DNA from: Bimastos eiseni | Lineage: Eukaryota; Annelida; Clitellata; Crassiclitellata; Lumbricidae | DNA: 64,000 bases | Reading direction: 5' to 3' | Assembly (NCBI GenBank): GCA_959347315.1 | Contig: OY365819.1 | Location: 25,945,995-26,009,994 of the forward strand | Shown: positions 32,851 to 42,506 of the stretch, piece by piece | Position numbering within the stretch: position 1 is the first letter of the stretch | Layout of the letters: each line of letters starts with the position of its first letter | Position numbers and translations under genes: made by a program | The notes under the pieces: model-generated | Database searches by the model: none | The model's input: the letters and a program-made list of their open reading frames with translations, nothing else | Told to the model about the DNA's origin: nothing

Positions 32851-33039
32851 AGGGTCAACATGAAATGGCGTCATAGATGACAGAATTAATCTGTCGCAAT
32901 GGCAAAGATCTCAAATACGCATTCTGTTGAGCTGACGCTGAGAGGGCTCATTGAGCATTACCGGCTAAAAGTACATGAAGGCTCCTCCAGAAGTTACGCT
33001 CTCGTTCTGTCTATTGTGACGCTATTAGCATGTTACTAT

Positions 33040-33600
33040 ATATCTTAATAAAAGCCTTGATTTTTCCAATAGCATTATACGCTATCCAGTCTGACTTTCG
33101 GAAGGATCTTTTCAAAAAGGCATTGCTTCTTCGTCTCCTTTCCAATGCCGATGGGGCACTCGATCGCTCTGAAATGACGCCATTGGCCCTCTTCGATGTC
33201 ATTGCAGCATTTGACACTGTTGACTATGAAATATTGCTAGAACGGTTAAATAAATCCCTTGGTCAGTCTGGTACTCTGCTCCTCTGGCTAAGATTCTTGC
33301 TTAGTGAGCGCACCTTATGTGTGGTCCACGGGTCCTCTAGGTCCCGTTGGGGACCCCTCTCTTCTTGCCCAACCCTATGATCGCCCAGCTGTATGCAGAC
33401 GACGTTCTGGCCTACCAACACTGCGTCGCCTAAAGCTCCGTTGCGAGCGTGCAGGCTATGCTGGCCATGGAGGCCGTAGGGCGTGGATGTCATCAAACAG
33501 ACTCCGTCTAAACTTATCCAAAAAAATCAGTTTATGTGCATTGGCACCAGCCAAAAGCTGGCCAAGTTGGATACGTCTACCGTTTCTGCCGCCGATTTTA
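33040..33600 (+). pseudogene. LINE reverse transcriptase fragment
   Basis: The frame shows 'LALFDVIAAFDTVDYEILLERL' and 'FLLSERTLCVVHGSSRSRWG', then after shifts 'QLYADD'-like and 'MSSNRLRLNLSKK' pieces. The order is that of a CR1/L2-type RT. A foldback half element at 33601-33730 interrupts it. It lies in the intron between the transmembrane and tail exons of the receptor gene, on the opposite strand. Confidence 0.75.
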
Positions 33601-33730
33601 GGACCTTTCATCCCCGGACAATTCATCAAGTGGACTGTTTATCATAGGACGTTTCATCCTAGGACGCCAATATAATGTTATTAGCCTAACGTTTTGTTGC
33701 TTCACTACTTCGTGGCAGTTTAATTTTTCA
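33601..33730. mobile_element. Foldback half element (GGACG-TTCATC family)
   Basis: Same end subrepeats as 25756-26175, including 'AAGTGGACTGTTTATCATA' and 'GGACGTTTCATCC', followed by 'TTGCTTCACTACTTCGTGGC'. Only one end is present. Confidence 0.65.
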
Positions 33731-34179
33731 AATGCCGAGCAACGTTTGAATAACTATAGCATGCGATATTGCAAGCGATTAGAGAGTATTTATTACATGA
33801 ATTTTGACCACTTACTTTTGCGAACATTAGGGCAACCCATTGATATATTATATGAAATAAATGAAGAGAGGGAGTACGATGGGACAGCTGCTGATTAAGA
33901 ACTATTTGCTGAAATAAAGGCAGACAAATCAAGCGACACATTCAACTTTTCTGGCATCAATAAGGCTGTGTGCTGCCTCTTCTTCTTTAGTTTTCTGCAT
34001 TTTCGGCAGGTTCGCATGTCCAATGTCGAGAATACTCTCTGTTGTGGGCCTCCTTCATCTTCTTGGCTGTGTGTATGTTATATTTAATTAATCTGAGTTG
34101 AGTGACATGACAGTGTTATGGCCAAATTCCGCAAAATTAAACTTTCGACACTATTAGGATATGTGTCAACTTCAATTAG

Positions 34180-34560
34180 CCCTATGCAGTGAATTGAGTA
34201 CAGAATTATAGCTACCATGGTCTTGCGAAGTCTTCTAGACGTGTCTGCCTGATCGAACTTTGCATTCCCACCCTGAGCGCTCAGGGCTCGCGCTCCCTGC
34301 GCTCGCTGAACAAGGCATCCTCTGAGTTTCTCATGCTCGTACCACCACCCGGCAGAGCGGTGCCTTCTCAGTGGTAGACCCATCGATTTTAAATGGCCTC
34401 CCCTCGGCGCTTAGCTCACTTTCCAGAGCCCTCCTCAGGCATTCCGTTCTCATCTTATGACGATCTTATTTGGCCGCCTTGGTGCTGGAAGCGCCTCTGA
34501 GTGATCACACTGAACAGGCGCTATACATAAATTCTCGTAATGAATGAACAGATAAGATAT
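34180..34560 (+). pseudogene. C-terminal LINE fragment, likely same copy as 33040-33600
   Basis: Translation gives 'QSGAFSVVDPSILNGLPSAL' and 'LEAPLSDHTEQALYI', the usual end of a CR1-type ORF2 (normally '...FSVVGPSIWNGLPSALR'). It probably belongs to the LINE broken by the insertion at 33601. Confidence 0.6.
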
Positions 34561-34660
34561 CATATTTGGCTCTATGGTAATATCGAACAAGACATAAGCT
34601 TAGGCTCAGTAAGGATTACTATCTAAAACCTCACCAAACATGTACAGTTTCCTAAGTAAT

Positions 34661-36558
34661 GCCCCCGTCACACCTGGTCCCGATCTGACTACGCTCCCAA
34701 CGATCGCCCTAGGCTCAAGAAATATCGCCGAACGTGGTGAAAGCGTGGACAATTACAGTTTTTAATGGACAGCAGCCCCTATACTGCGACAAATGGAGAT
34801 TCGGCCCAGTTCTCATTGCGAAAAACAAGACCACACCACGCTCCATATCACGCTCAACGCCACGATTGCCCTGCGCCCACGCGTTTTCACCGCGACCAAC
34901 CCGATCGCATCACGTGCAAGCGACGCTTTCACTGCGCCTTAGCAACGCCAACCGCGTTTCAACTGCGCGACAATCACGTTCCTAGCACTACCTTTGACGC
35001 TGTGATTACGCTCTCATCGGTCACCACGGTTCTGCGTCTACAGTCCGAGGCTACGATAGTCCGAATATTGCATGGGGTCCAGTTGATAGGTATCAAGATT
35101 GCGGTTTTAATGCTAGCTGGATTGATGAAAGAATTATGTTTGGCTATAAAAGCTGGATTGCACCATTCTTTTCATTCATCCAGCTTCCATTTAGGCATGA
35201 TTCTTTTCATACCAATCCAGCTTCCAGTTTTACACATTCTTTTCAATCATTGAATCCGGCGTCTAGTTAATTTAATGTCGGAATATAGAATGTTCGGACT
35301 ATCGAACCTTCGGATTATCGAGCGAACACCCTGACCACGAGGATTGCGATGGCCACGATCATATAAATATCGCTTTGCGTTCTGAAACTTTCGTACTTTT
35401 GAGACAATGTCTTTTTCTACAACTGCCATGCCGCCTAGCGATAAGGTAAGAGCATGTGAAAAGAGCAAAGGGAAAAAACGAGCAATGACTTCAGAGAGGT
35501 CTAGGAATCCGTCGTTTGCATCAAGTGTTGCCCTGGCAGCAGAGCTGGACCAATATCAAGCCTCACAGCCTCCAGAATAATATGCCAGCACAAGACAATG
35601 AATGACCTATAAACATCGACCCTACCAGTGTCACGAGCGTCGCCAGAGAGGCAAGAATAGAAGAAGAACAAGATCAGAACATGGGGGGTTGACTGGAAGA
35701 AAACCTTGTCATTTAAAACAAGAAGACACAACGAAAGAAATTCTGTGGAGAAAAGAATGCTTGATCCTATATGCGCAGATAATACATAAGGTGATCATAG
35801 TGAGCATAGAGAAGTCGTCTTCCTTCCAAAAGCCACGGACGCAATCAGCAATATCTTATTGTCCCTACTGCTCAGCTTCATCCTACTCATCATGATGACG
35901 CTCCGGTAATCCATGAATTCGAGTCGTCTATGTACAAGAAACATAACGCGGAGTTGCTTTATCTCATCCATAGCCGACTCCGAACGTGTAGTACCCCAAT
36001 TTATGCCGAAAATTCACTGTGACTTATATGGGCTTGCTATTGACGCAAGTAGCATGTAATGCGAACGTCACAGCGCGTTGTCTTAACGTGTTGGGCGTAG
36101 AACAGTCGCATTACGAAAAGGTCGAGCTTTCAAGCGACGTACCATGGTCATAGCCAGAGCGCTATCTGGTCGCAAGGACATCGCCTTGGGCTTAATGAAA
36201 ACGTAATGATATCGTGCTGAGAATGGGAAGCCACATTTTTATTTCCTCCTACACGCTTGCGATACGATCATTGAGTTCTTACTACGCTCGAGTTACGTGG
36301 GTACTACCCTCTCCCGTCTCTAATACGCCCTAAATGCGCGCACACTCTGCAATCTTTCTGCCACGCTTGCAACACGGTTATTTTTAACATATTCAATATT
36401 TGTCCACGCGCACCTCGCTCATGGCGACAACACCACGCTCGATCGCGATTGCAAAGCGTTCATAGACGATCAAACTGCGGTTTTACTGTGTTCTACACGC
36501 TTCCACCACGCTCTACGAATGGGAGCGTACTGAGATCTGGGCTTGTTGTGACGGGGGC
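34661..36558. mobile_element. DNA element with GCCCCCGTCACA ends, 1.9 kb
   Basis: The left end GCCCCCGTCACACCTGG and the right end read inward GCCCCCGTCACAACAAG continue with a shared 'GATCT.A.TACGCTCCCA' block, so the inverted repeat is about 40 bp. The interior is rich in 'ACGCT' and 'CACGCTCC' motifs. It contains 33-bp modules at 35105-35260 and a pogo-like 'TTCGGATTATCGA' sequence at 35290-35330. No transposase was recognised and no clear target duplication. It ends 29 bases from the splice donor of the transmembrane exon. Confidence 0.6.
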
Positions 36559-36587
36559 TTAACTAGCATGCAATGATCAGCTTTTAC

Positions 36588-36710
36588 CGGGAATTTTTTT
36601 CAAACGTAAAAAGAGACAAGTTCCGATGAACAGCAGAACGAGACAAATAGCTCCAGCAATGAGAATTATCTTCCATACTGTCAATGACTCTTCGCTCTTT
36701 TCGACAACCT
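36588..36710 (-). CDS. VWA receptor, transmembrane exon
   Basis: After 'TCTTTTACAG' (AG 36712-36711) a 123-base exon encodes a split residue, a short acidic stalk and one hydrophobic helix of about 22 residues (W-K-I-I-L-I-A-G-A ... F-L). A basic stop-transfer R-L-K-K comes next. The exon ends phase 1 at CCCG|GTAAAA (donor from 36587). Topology is therefore type I, with VWA outside and the tyrosine tail inside. The next codon after the donor region would reach TGA quickly, so splicing is needed to continue. Phase 1 on both sides fits the VWA exon before and the tail exon after. Confidence 0.65.
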
Positions 36711-37094
36711 CTGTAAAAGATGATATAATCACAATTTTAAACAGGTGATTCCACAAAAGTAGACATTATCGATTTTAATTTCTTCAGAAATTGTTTTAGG
36801 CCTTTATATCGGACCACTTAGGCCTATAGTTCAATCGCTGTATTTGACACGCTCTACCCAAAATGAGCATAAAGAGCAGCATGTTATTTTTCAATAAATA
36901 AATATGTTCGAATGTTCATTCGATGTTCTGAATGATTCGTAAAGTGTAACTGAGAGTCGTTAGTCAGCATCGCATTTGCAACAAATAATTAAATGTGTGA
37001 TAACCCGGTTGTGGCTGGATAGTGAGTTAATAATTTACTAGACTTACTGAGAACGTTTAGGTATCCTTGAGCAAATGCGTATCCATAAGCTGAA
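36711..37094. other. Intron, nothing recognised
   Basis: Intron of the receptor gene between the transmembrane exon and VWA-b exon 2. No element identified in this part. Confidence 0.5.
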
Positions 37095-37625
37095 AGCTAG
37101 TGGTGACGATGCTCAATATAGGTGAGCCAGAAGTTCGCTTAGGAATCACTCTTCACCCTCTCAGACCATGGTTCGAACCCCTGAAATGCAATCGATGGAA
37201 TATCGCCAGCCATTGTTCTCGAAGCTGCTCCAAGCCCGAATGAGTTCAGCCGCCAAAGGAAGCGGTGTTTAGCACTCGCGCGACGAGACGGTGCGAGTGA
37301 CAGCCTGGTTGCGCCAGAGAGAGGGTGGACGCCGGAAGAGCGGCGGATGCGACAATAGCAGTTGTATGCAACACGTGTATAGTTTAAAGTGGATTGAATA
37401 ATGGGAGAACATATATTTCCAGAAAATAATGATATTTAACAATTGGCAAAAGTTGCAAATTGGCATTACATACACGCATTTAAAATTTATTAAATACAAT
37501 GGAATAGGAGCAGGAGGCTTAGCAACAACGACGTCATGGGTACATATATTTCCAACCTTCACATTCTGATTTCGGTGTGATCTTGCGTGTGTTACAAACT
37601 AAGTTAATTTATTTATTTATTTATT
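37095..37625 (+). mobile_element. SINE-like element(s) with tRNA-like B box and LINE-type 3' tail
   Basis: GGTTCGAACCC at about 37171 is a perfect pol III B box. The 3' end at 37563-37625 reads 'GGTGTGATCTTGCGTGTG' and 'TTACAAAC', then (TTTA)n, the same terminal motif as the LINE at 16268-18165. Whether head and tail belong to one element is uncertain. The tail part recurs at 40150-40400 through the local duplication. Confidence 0.45.
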
Positions 37626-37664
37626 AATCAATCAAAAGCAATTTATTGTCGAATTGGTGATTAC

Positions 37665-37994
37665 GTTCGAAGGCTTTACAGGCGAGAATGAGACTGAGAG
37701 AATGAAGAGCCCAATAGTCATCAACGGTGAAGACGAAATCCGATCCGCTTGCAATGGCCTCCAACTCCTTCCGGACGGCGAATGCTCCCACTCCAATGAC
37801 AAACGTCTGGATGTTCGCTTCGTGACAGAGCTGGGCCTCCTTCTCCGTCTCATTCGGATATTTAGACAGACCGTCCGTCATGACGATGGCCACGTGACGG
37901 ACCCAGGGACGAGAGTACTGCTTGGAGAACATCTCTTCACGCAGTTGCTTCAACGCAAGATGGGTGTACTTTTGTCCTCTATTCTGCTTTATCG
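37665..37994 (-). CDS. VWA receptor, VWA-b exon 2
   Basis: The acceptor is TTGCAG (38000-37995) and the donor is GAAC|GTAATC (37664 onward). The 330-base exon begins and ends in phase 1. It encodes the second half of the VWA fold. It starts at helix 'IKQNRGQKYTHLALKQL' with the metal-site threonine, continues with 'VAIVMTDGLSKYP' holding the metal-site aspartate, then 'IQTFVIGVGAF', and ends after 'VDDYWALHSL'. The donor was chosen because the same C|GTA is aligned in the sister module and the phase then avoids a stop when joined to the transmembrane exon. An earlier GTAAAG would create TAG at the junction. Confidence 0.65.
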
Positions 37995-38119
37995 CTGCAA
38001 CATAGCCACACAAGTGGACAAGTCGTCATCACGGGATTTGTGATTAATATAGCGACCCAAGCGAAAGACAGGTTGAGGGAACAAAATATACTCATGCGAT
38101 TAATCTAGGAATGAACGAT

Positions 38120-38190
38120 CGACTGATTTGCTAGAGTGATTGCATTGTGAGGCTGACAGCTACAGCAGGGGTTCGATGCTCCTGTCCTAT
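38120..38190 (+). repeat. tRNA-derived SINE fragment, copy 1
   Basis: 'CAGGGGTTCGATGCTCCTG' forms a near-perfect T-arm with the TTCGATGC loop, preceded by 'GCTAGAGTGATTGCA'. It lies in the intron inside the VWA-b module; the duplicated copy is at 40904-40974. Confidence 0.5.
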
Positions 38191-38684
38191 GATATATACA
38201 TACTGTTAGATAGGTCCTTAAGTTCGAAAAATGAGTATAATATAAATTGACTTTAGTTACAAGTAATTAAACATGAGTATACCTTTCTCAGAAATCAAAA
38301 GAAACAGAGTTCCTCTTCAAGCAGAACATAGAAGTATAACAGCACCTTTCAACACTACACGGTTGGTAATTCGACATGAAACCGTCAGCAGGTTTTAAGA
38401 ATATAAATTTATCACAACAGAATGTTCACTAAAGTTTTAACCTCCACAGATCTGGCAAGAACGATCGCGTCCGACCAAAAACACCAGTCTGTCCTTTACA
38501 CTCCTTTATAAATGGTTTATATAGCTATTACCACACCTCTTTCTAATCTAGTCACTAAACTACCGAAGGTAAATATACGTTACCATCCCTCACTAGGATT
38601 CATGCTCATACCAGAGACATAGCAGCAAGATGCAACATTATGCAACAATACATATATATATCGTCTTCTTTTTCCTCTTCTTCG

Positions 38685-38690
<6 letters not shown>

Positions 38691-38728
<38 letters not shown>
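38691..38728. repeat. (CT)n microsatellite
   Basis: CT tract in the intron just past the VWA-b exon 1 donor. The sister tract at 41031-41113 is more than twice as long. Confidence 0.95.
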
Positions 38729-38732
<4 letters not shown>

Positions 38733-38749
38733 CTCTCTCTCTGACTGAC

Positions 38750-38977
38750 CTTTAACTGCTCTCTTCAGTTCCTCCTCTTCGGTGTAGTTTCCTAGATGAA
38801 AGATGACCCGACTGTTCGTTCCGAAGGTAAGGACTCCAACGTGTGTTTGGTTGAAACCAACGTCGAAGGTTAAGATGGTACTAAGCACGAAATCCAACTG
38901 TAGTGTGAAATAAGGGTCCCTGATGCTAGCAGATTCCTCCAATACGAACACCAGGTCGATAGGGTCGTTACCGCATC
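38750..38977 (-). CDS. VWA receptor, VWA-b exon 1 (altered metal site)
   Basis: The acceptor is 'TTGTGCCTATAG' (AG 38979-38978) and the donor AAAG|GTCAGT (38749 onward). The exon is 228 bases, phase 1 to phase 1, 75 full codons. It opens with 'CGNDPIDLVFVL', the typical linker and first strand of a VWA domain, followed by the MIDAS loop. Here the loop reads E-E-S-A-S. The first aspartate of DxSxS is glutamate (GAG), whereas the sister module has D-E-S-A-S (GAT). The rest ('THVGVLTFGTNSRVIFHL', then 'EEEELKRAVK') is normal. Joined to 37994 it gives K-A-I across the junction. Metal-dependent ligand binding of this copy may be altered. Confidence 0.7.
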
Positions 38978-39263
38978 CTATAGGCACAAAGAGAGCTATG
39001 TCAAGTGACGTCACCCTAGGCATAATGAGAATTATGCCAAGTGACGTCATTATAATTCATTACATCGGTACTGTTAACACTTGAGGCGCATTTAAATCGA
39101 TCGTGGTTTTGGCCTTTTACATTGGAATTGCCGCATTTCACTCTCTCAGACTAGGCAATAAAAATAGAGCGACAAACAAGTCCAATATAAAATAATGTAA
39201 ATTATGTTTGGATCTTATGAAACTAGCTGATGTACAAATTGGCGACTGATTAATATGGTTCTA

Positions 39264-39806
39264 GGACGTTCGCTCATAGGACGTTCGCTCACTTCTGTTC
39301 CTTGAACCTGCTGATAGTGAAACTGGACATTCATGTAGTTGACGAATACCAAACGGGATGCCAAATATTAAGTGCAAAGAGTATATTTTCTTACATCTTC
39401 CCCGTTGTACCTCATACGGAAGGTGTGCTAATTGGTATTTTTCTGATATTATTAACAAGCACCGGTCCTTGGGTGGCACTAGGCCAGACTAACTCATCTT
39501 CTTCTCCATCTTGCCAGCTGCTCTTGCAAGTTTTCTTGAAACTTCCCCCCCCCTTATTGTGTTGACCATTGTTAACTCGGATATTATTTACTTGCAGGAT
39601 GTTATTTACTTGCTAAATATGTTGCTATTTTTTAATGTTTTAATGTGTCTATGTTCAGGTAACATCGTTGTCCTTAATTGTAGTAGAATTTCATATTGTT
39701 ATTTATTTGCTATATGAGCGATCGTCCTATTTCAGTGAACGTCCTATGATCGAACGATCGTATGAGCGAGCGTCCGTATGACCGAACGTCCTTTGAGCTA
39801 ACGTCC
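39264..39806. mobile_element. Foldback element with GGACGTTCGCTCA end repeats, copy 1
   Basis: The left end has two copies of GGACGTTCGCTCA. The right end has five inverted relatives (TGAACGTCC, CGATCGTCC, GCGAGCGTCC, CGAACGTCC, CTAACGTCC). The interior has an open frame of about 87 codons on the plus strand without recognisable motifs. It resembles the GGACG-TTCATC family in architecture but with a different second half of the subrepeat. Confidence 0.7.
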
Positions 39807-39884
39807 GAGAACCCTTAATATTATGTGCTAGTCCACCCCAACCCAGACTTGTTCACGGGTCCAATTTTCAGGATCCGACCCGAC

Positions 39885-39945
39885 CCATTTAAAATTTGCC
39901 TGACCAGACCCGACCCGACCTGACCTGACCCGACCCGACCCGATA
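39885..39945. repeat. GACCC-rich short tandem repeat
   Basis: 'GACCCGACCCGACCTGACCT' type pentamer runs; repeated at 42250-42315 by the duplication. Confidence 0.85.
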
Positions 39946-40449
39946 CGATTTATGAAGCCAAATATCTGACGCAACCCGTCCCGGCCCGCGAAGTAAATGT
40001 TAAAAAATCGGAAATACGTCTTAAATTATGCAATAATTATCTTAGGTCAATAAAGGCTAATCACAGAGAGGACTTGCCATCGTTTAAAGTGGAAATAATG
40101 TCACAAATGTGAGCCACGCTGAGCAGAATAAAAATAAAAATCGCTGAATATGCAACATAAGTATTGTTTGGTGTGGATCGATTATATTGGGAGAACACAT
40201 ATTTTCAGAAAATAACGATATTTAATAATTGGCAAAAGTTGCAAATTGGCATTACAAACACGCATTTAAAATTTTATAAATATTACGGAACAGGAGCAGG
40301 AGGCCTAGCGACACCAACGTCATCAGTACATACATTTCCAACCTTCACATTCTGATTTCGGTGTGATCTTGCGCGTGTTACAAACTAAATTAATTGATTA
40401 ATTGTTTATTGATCAATCAAAAGCAATTTATTGTTGAATTGCAGCCTAC

Positions 40450-40776
40450 GTCCGCAGGCGAGAATGAGACTGAGAGAATGAAGAGGAAGAGCCCGATAGT
40501 TATCAACGGTGGTGACGAGATATGATCGGCTGGCAATGGCCTTCAACTCGTCCTGGATGACGAATGCCCCCACTCCAATGACAAACGTCTGGATGTTCGC
40601 TTCGTGACAGAGCTGGGCCTCCTTCTCCGTCTCATTCGGATATTTAGACAGACCGTCCGTCATGACGATGGCCACGTGACGGACCCAGGGACGAGAGTAC
40701 TGCTTGGAGAACATCTCTTCACGCAGTTGCTTCAACGCAAGATGGGTGTACTTTTGTCCTCTATTCTGCTTTATCG
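40450..40776 (-). CDS. VWA receptor, VWA-a exon 2
   Basis: Acceptor TTGCAG (AG 40778-40777) and donor GGAC|GTAGGC (40449 onward); 327 bases, phase 1 to phase 1. The first 70 or so residues, from 'IKQNRGQKYTHLAL' through 'FVIGVGAF', are identical to VWA-b exon 2. After that the two diverge sharply: here 'VIQDELKAIASRSYLVTTVD', there 'AVRKELEAIASGSDFVFTVD'. The metal-site threonine and aspartate are present. The donor is weaker than average. Confidence 0.65.
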
Positions 40777-40903
40777 CTGCAACATAGCCACACAAGTGGA
40801 CAAGTCGTCATCACGGGATTTGTGATTAATATAGCGACCCAAGCGAAAGACAGGTTGAGGGAACAAAATATACTCATGCGATTAATCTAGGAATGAACGA
40901 TCG

Positions 40904-40974
40904 ACTGATTTGCTAGAGTGATTGCATTGTGAGGCTGACAGCTACAGCAGGGGTTCGATGCTCCTGTCCTATGA
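40904..40974 (+). repeat. tRNA-derived SINE fragment, copy 2
   Basis: Duplicated copy of 38120-38190 with the same T-arm-like sequence. Confidence 0.5.
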
Positions 40975-41025
40975 TATATACATACATATATATATATATC
41001 GTCTTCTTCTTTTTCCTCTTCTTCG

Positions 41026-41030
<5 letters not shown>

Positions 41031-41099
<69 letters not shown>

Positions 41100-41113
41100 C
41101 TCTCTCTCTCTCT
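41031..41113. repeat. (CT)n microsatellite, long
   Basis: About 80 bp of CT with one interruption, adjoining the donor of VWA-a exon 1. On the minus strand this is a GA tract only ten bases into the intron. Confidence 0.95.
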
Positions 41114-41122
41114 CTGACTGAC

Positions 41123-41350
41123 CTTTAACTGCTCTCTTCAATTCCTCCTCTTCGGTGTAGTTTCCAAGATGAAAGATGACCCGACTGTTCGTTCCGAAGG
41201 TAAGGACTCCAACGTGTGTTTGGTTGAAACCAACGTCGAAGGTTAAGATGGTACTCAGCACGATATCCAACTGATGTGTGAAGTAATGGTCACTGATGCT
41301 AGCAGATTCATCCAATACGAACACCAGGTCGATAGGGTCGTTACCGCATC
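41123..41350 (-). CDS. VWA receptor, VWA-a exon 1 (intact MIDAS loop)
   Basis: Acceptor 'CCTATAG' (AG 41352-41351), donor AAAG|GTCAGT (41122 onward), 228 bases, phase 1 to phase 1. The MIDAS loop reads D-E-S-A-S, a full DxSxS. The residues after it differ from VWA-b at several positions (ISDHYFTHQLDI versus IRDPYFTLQLDF), next to the ligand-facing loop. The exon that should precede it was not found. Upstream of 41350 the sequence is duplication flank, repeats and then mobile elements. Confidence 0.7.
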
Positions 41351-41636
41351 CTATAGGCACAAAGAGAGCTATGTCAAGTGACGTCACCCTAGGCATAATG
41401 AGAATTATGCCAAGTGACGTCATTATAATTCATTACATCGGTACTTTTAACACTTGAAGTGCATTTAAATCGATCGTGGTTTTGGCCTTTTACATTGGAA
41501 TTGCCGCATTTCACTCTCTCAGACTAGGCAATAAAAATAGAGCGACAAACAAGTCCAATATAAAATAATGTAAATTATGTTTGGATCTTATGAAACTAGC
41601 TGATGTACAAATTGGCGACTGATTAATATGGTTCTA

Positions 41637-42180
41637 GGACGTTCGCTCATAGGACGTTCGCTCACTTCTGTTCCTTGAACCTGCTGATAGTGAAACTGGA
41701 CATTCATGTAGTTGACGAATACCAAACGGGATGCCAAATATTAAGTGCAAAGAGTATATTTTCTTACATCTTCCCCGTTGTACCTCATACGGAAGGTGTG
41801 CTAATTGGTATTTTTCTGATATTATTAACAAGCACCGGTCCTTGGGTGGCACTAGGCCAGACTAACTCATCTTCTTCTCCATCTTGCCAGCTGCTCTTGC
41901 AAGTTTTCTTGAAACTTCCCCCCCCCCTTATTGTGTTGACCATTGTTAACTCGGATATTATTTACTTGCAGGATGTTATTTACTTGCTAAATATGTTGCT
42001 ATTTTTTAATGTTTTAATGTCTCTATGTTCAGGTAACATCGTTGTCCTTAATTGTAGTAGAATTTCATATTGTTATTTATTTGCTGTATGAGCGATCGTC
42101 CTATTTCAGTGAACGTCCTATGATCGAACGATCGTATGAGCGAGCGTCCGTATGACCGAACGTCCTTTGAGCTAACGTCC
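41637..42180. mobile_element. Foldback element with GGACGTTCGCTCA end repeats, copy 2
   Basis: Duplicate of 39264-39806 at an offset of 2373 bp, nearly identical, carried by the segmental duplication rather than by transposition. Confidence 0.7.
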
Positions 42181-42506
42181 GAAGACCCTTAATATTATGT
42201 GCTAGTCCACCTCAACCCAGACTTGTTCATGGGTCCAATTTTCAGGATCCGACCCGACCCATTTGAAATTTACCTGACCAGACCCGACCCGACCTGACCT
42301 GACCCGACCCGACCCGATACGATTAATGAAGCCAAATATCTGACGCAACCCGTCCCGGCCCGCGAAGTAAATGTTAAAAAATCGGAAATACGTCTTAAAT
42401 TATGCATTAATTATCTTAGGTCAATAAAGGCTAATCACAGAGAGGACTTGCCATCGTTTAAAGTGGAAATAATGTCACAAATGTGAGCCAAGCTGAGCAG
42501 AATAGA

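Larger units (their letters stand above)
37370..40135. repeat. Tandem duplication, unit 1 (VWA-b module and flanks)
   Basis: This unit and 40150-42506 align along their length in the same orientation. The offset is 2782 bp in the exon 2 part and 2373 bp in the exon 1 part. The difference comes from about 440 bp (38203-38642) present only in unit 1, and a longer CT tract in unit 2. Each unit holds one two-exon VWA module, a tRNA-like repeat, a CT tract, a foldback element and a GACCC-rich block. Confidence 0.9.
31690..41350 (-). other. Gene model: VWA-VWA-transmembrane receptor with tyrosine-repeat tail
   Basis: Six exons on the minus strand fit together in one order and phase. They are VWA-a exon 1 (41350-41123), VWA-a exon 2 (40776-40450), VWA-b exon 1 (38977-38750), VWA-b exon 2 (37994-37665), the transmembrane exon (36710-36588) and the tail exon (32666-31690, with stop). 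Every junction is phase 1, the usual phase for shuffled extracellular modules. Introns have consensus GT and AG ends. The signal peptide and any further N-terminal modules were not found, so the gene is incomplete on its 5' side. The introns hold LINE, SINE and foldback elements, including a 1.9 kb element ending 29 bases from the transmembrane exon. I know of no family with exactly this combination. The joining of exons is inference from phase; no transcript is available. Confidence 0.6.
40150..42506. repeat. Tandem duplication, unit 2 (VWA-a module and flanks)
   Basis: Sister of 37370-40135. Most intron and flank sequence is nearly identical to unit 1. The 3' third of VWA exon 2 differs strongly, which makes identity along the units uneven. 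Confidence 0.9.

Noticed and set aside
32667..32874. Upstream extension of the tail frame to 32874 as a serine/leucine-rich N-terminus
   Set aside because: It is translation of GA-rich simple repeat and intron. A good acceptor at 32667 in the right phase explains the exon start.
34734..35253. Open frames of 83 and 162 codons in the element at 34661-36558
   Set aside because: Composition follows the ACGCT-type repeats of the element; no domain or homology is recognisable.
37665..37680. Alternative donor CCT|GTAAAG for VWA-b exon 2
   Set aside because: Joining it to the transmembrane exon would create a TAG codon, and the site is absent in the sister module. The aligned C|GTA donor avoids both problems.
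39302..39565. Small hydrophobic protein inside the foldback element (also at 41675)
   Set aside because: Length changes between the two copies through a shift in a C run, and no conserved motif is present; chance frame is more likely.
41029..41128. Plus-strand Ser/Leu repeat proteins across the CT tracts at 38.7 and 41.0 kb
   Set aside because: Pure dinucleotide repeat translation, inside an intron of the minus-strand gene.
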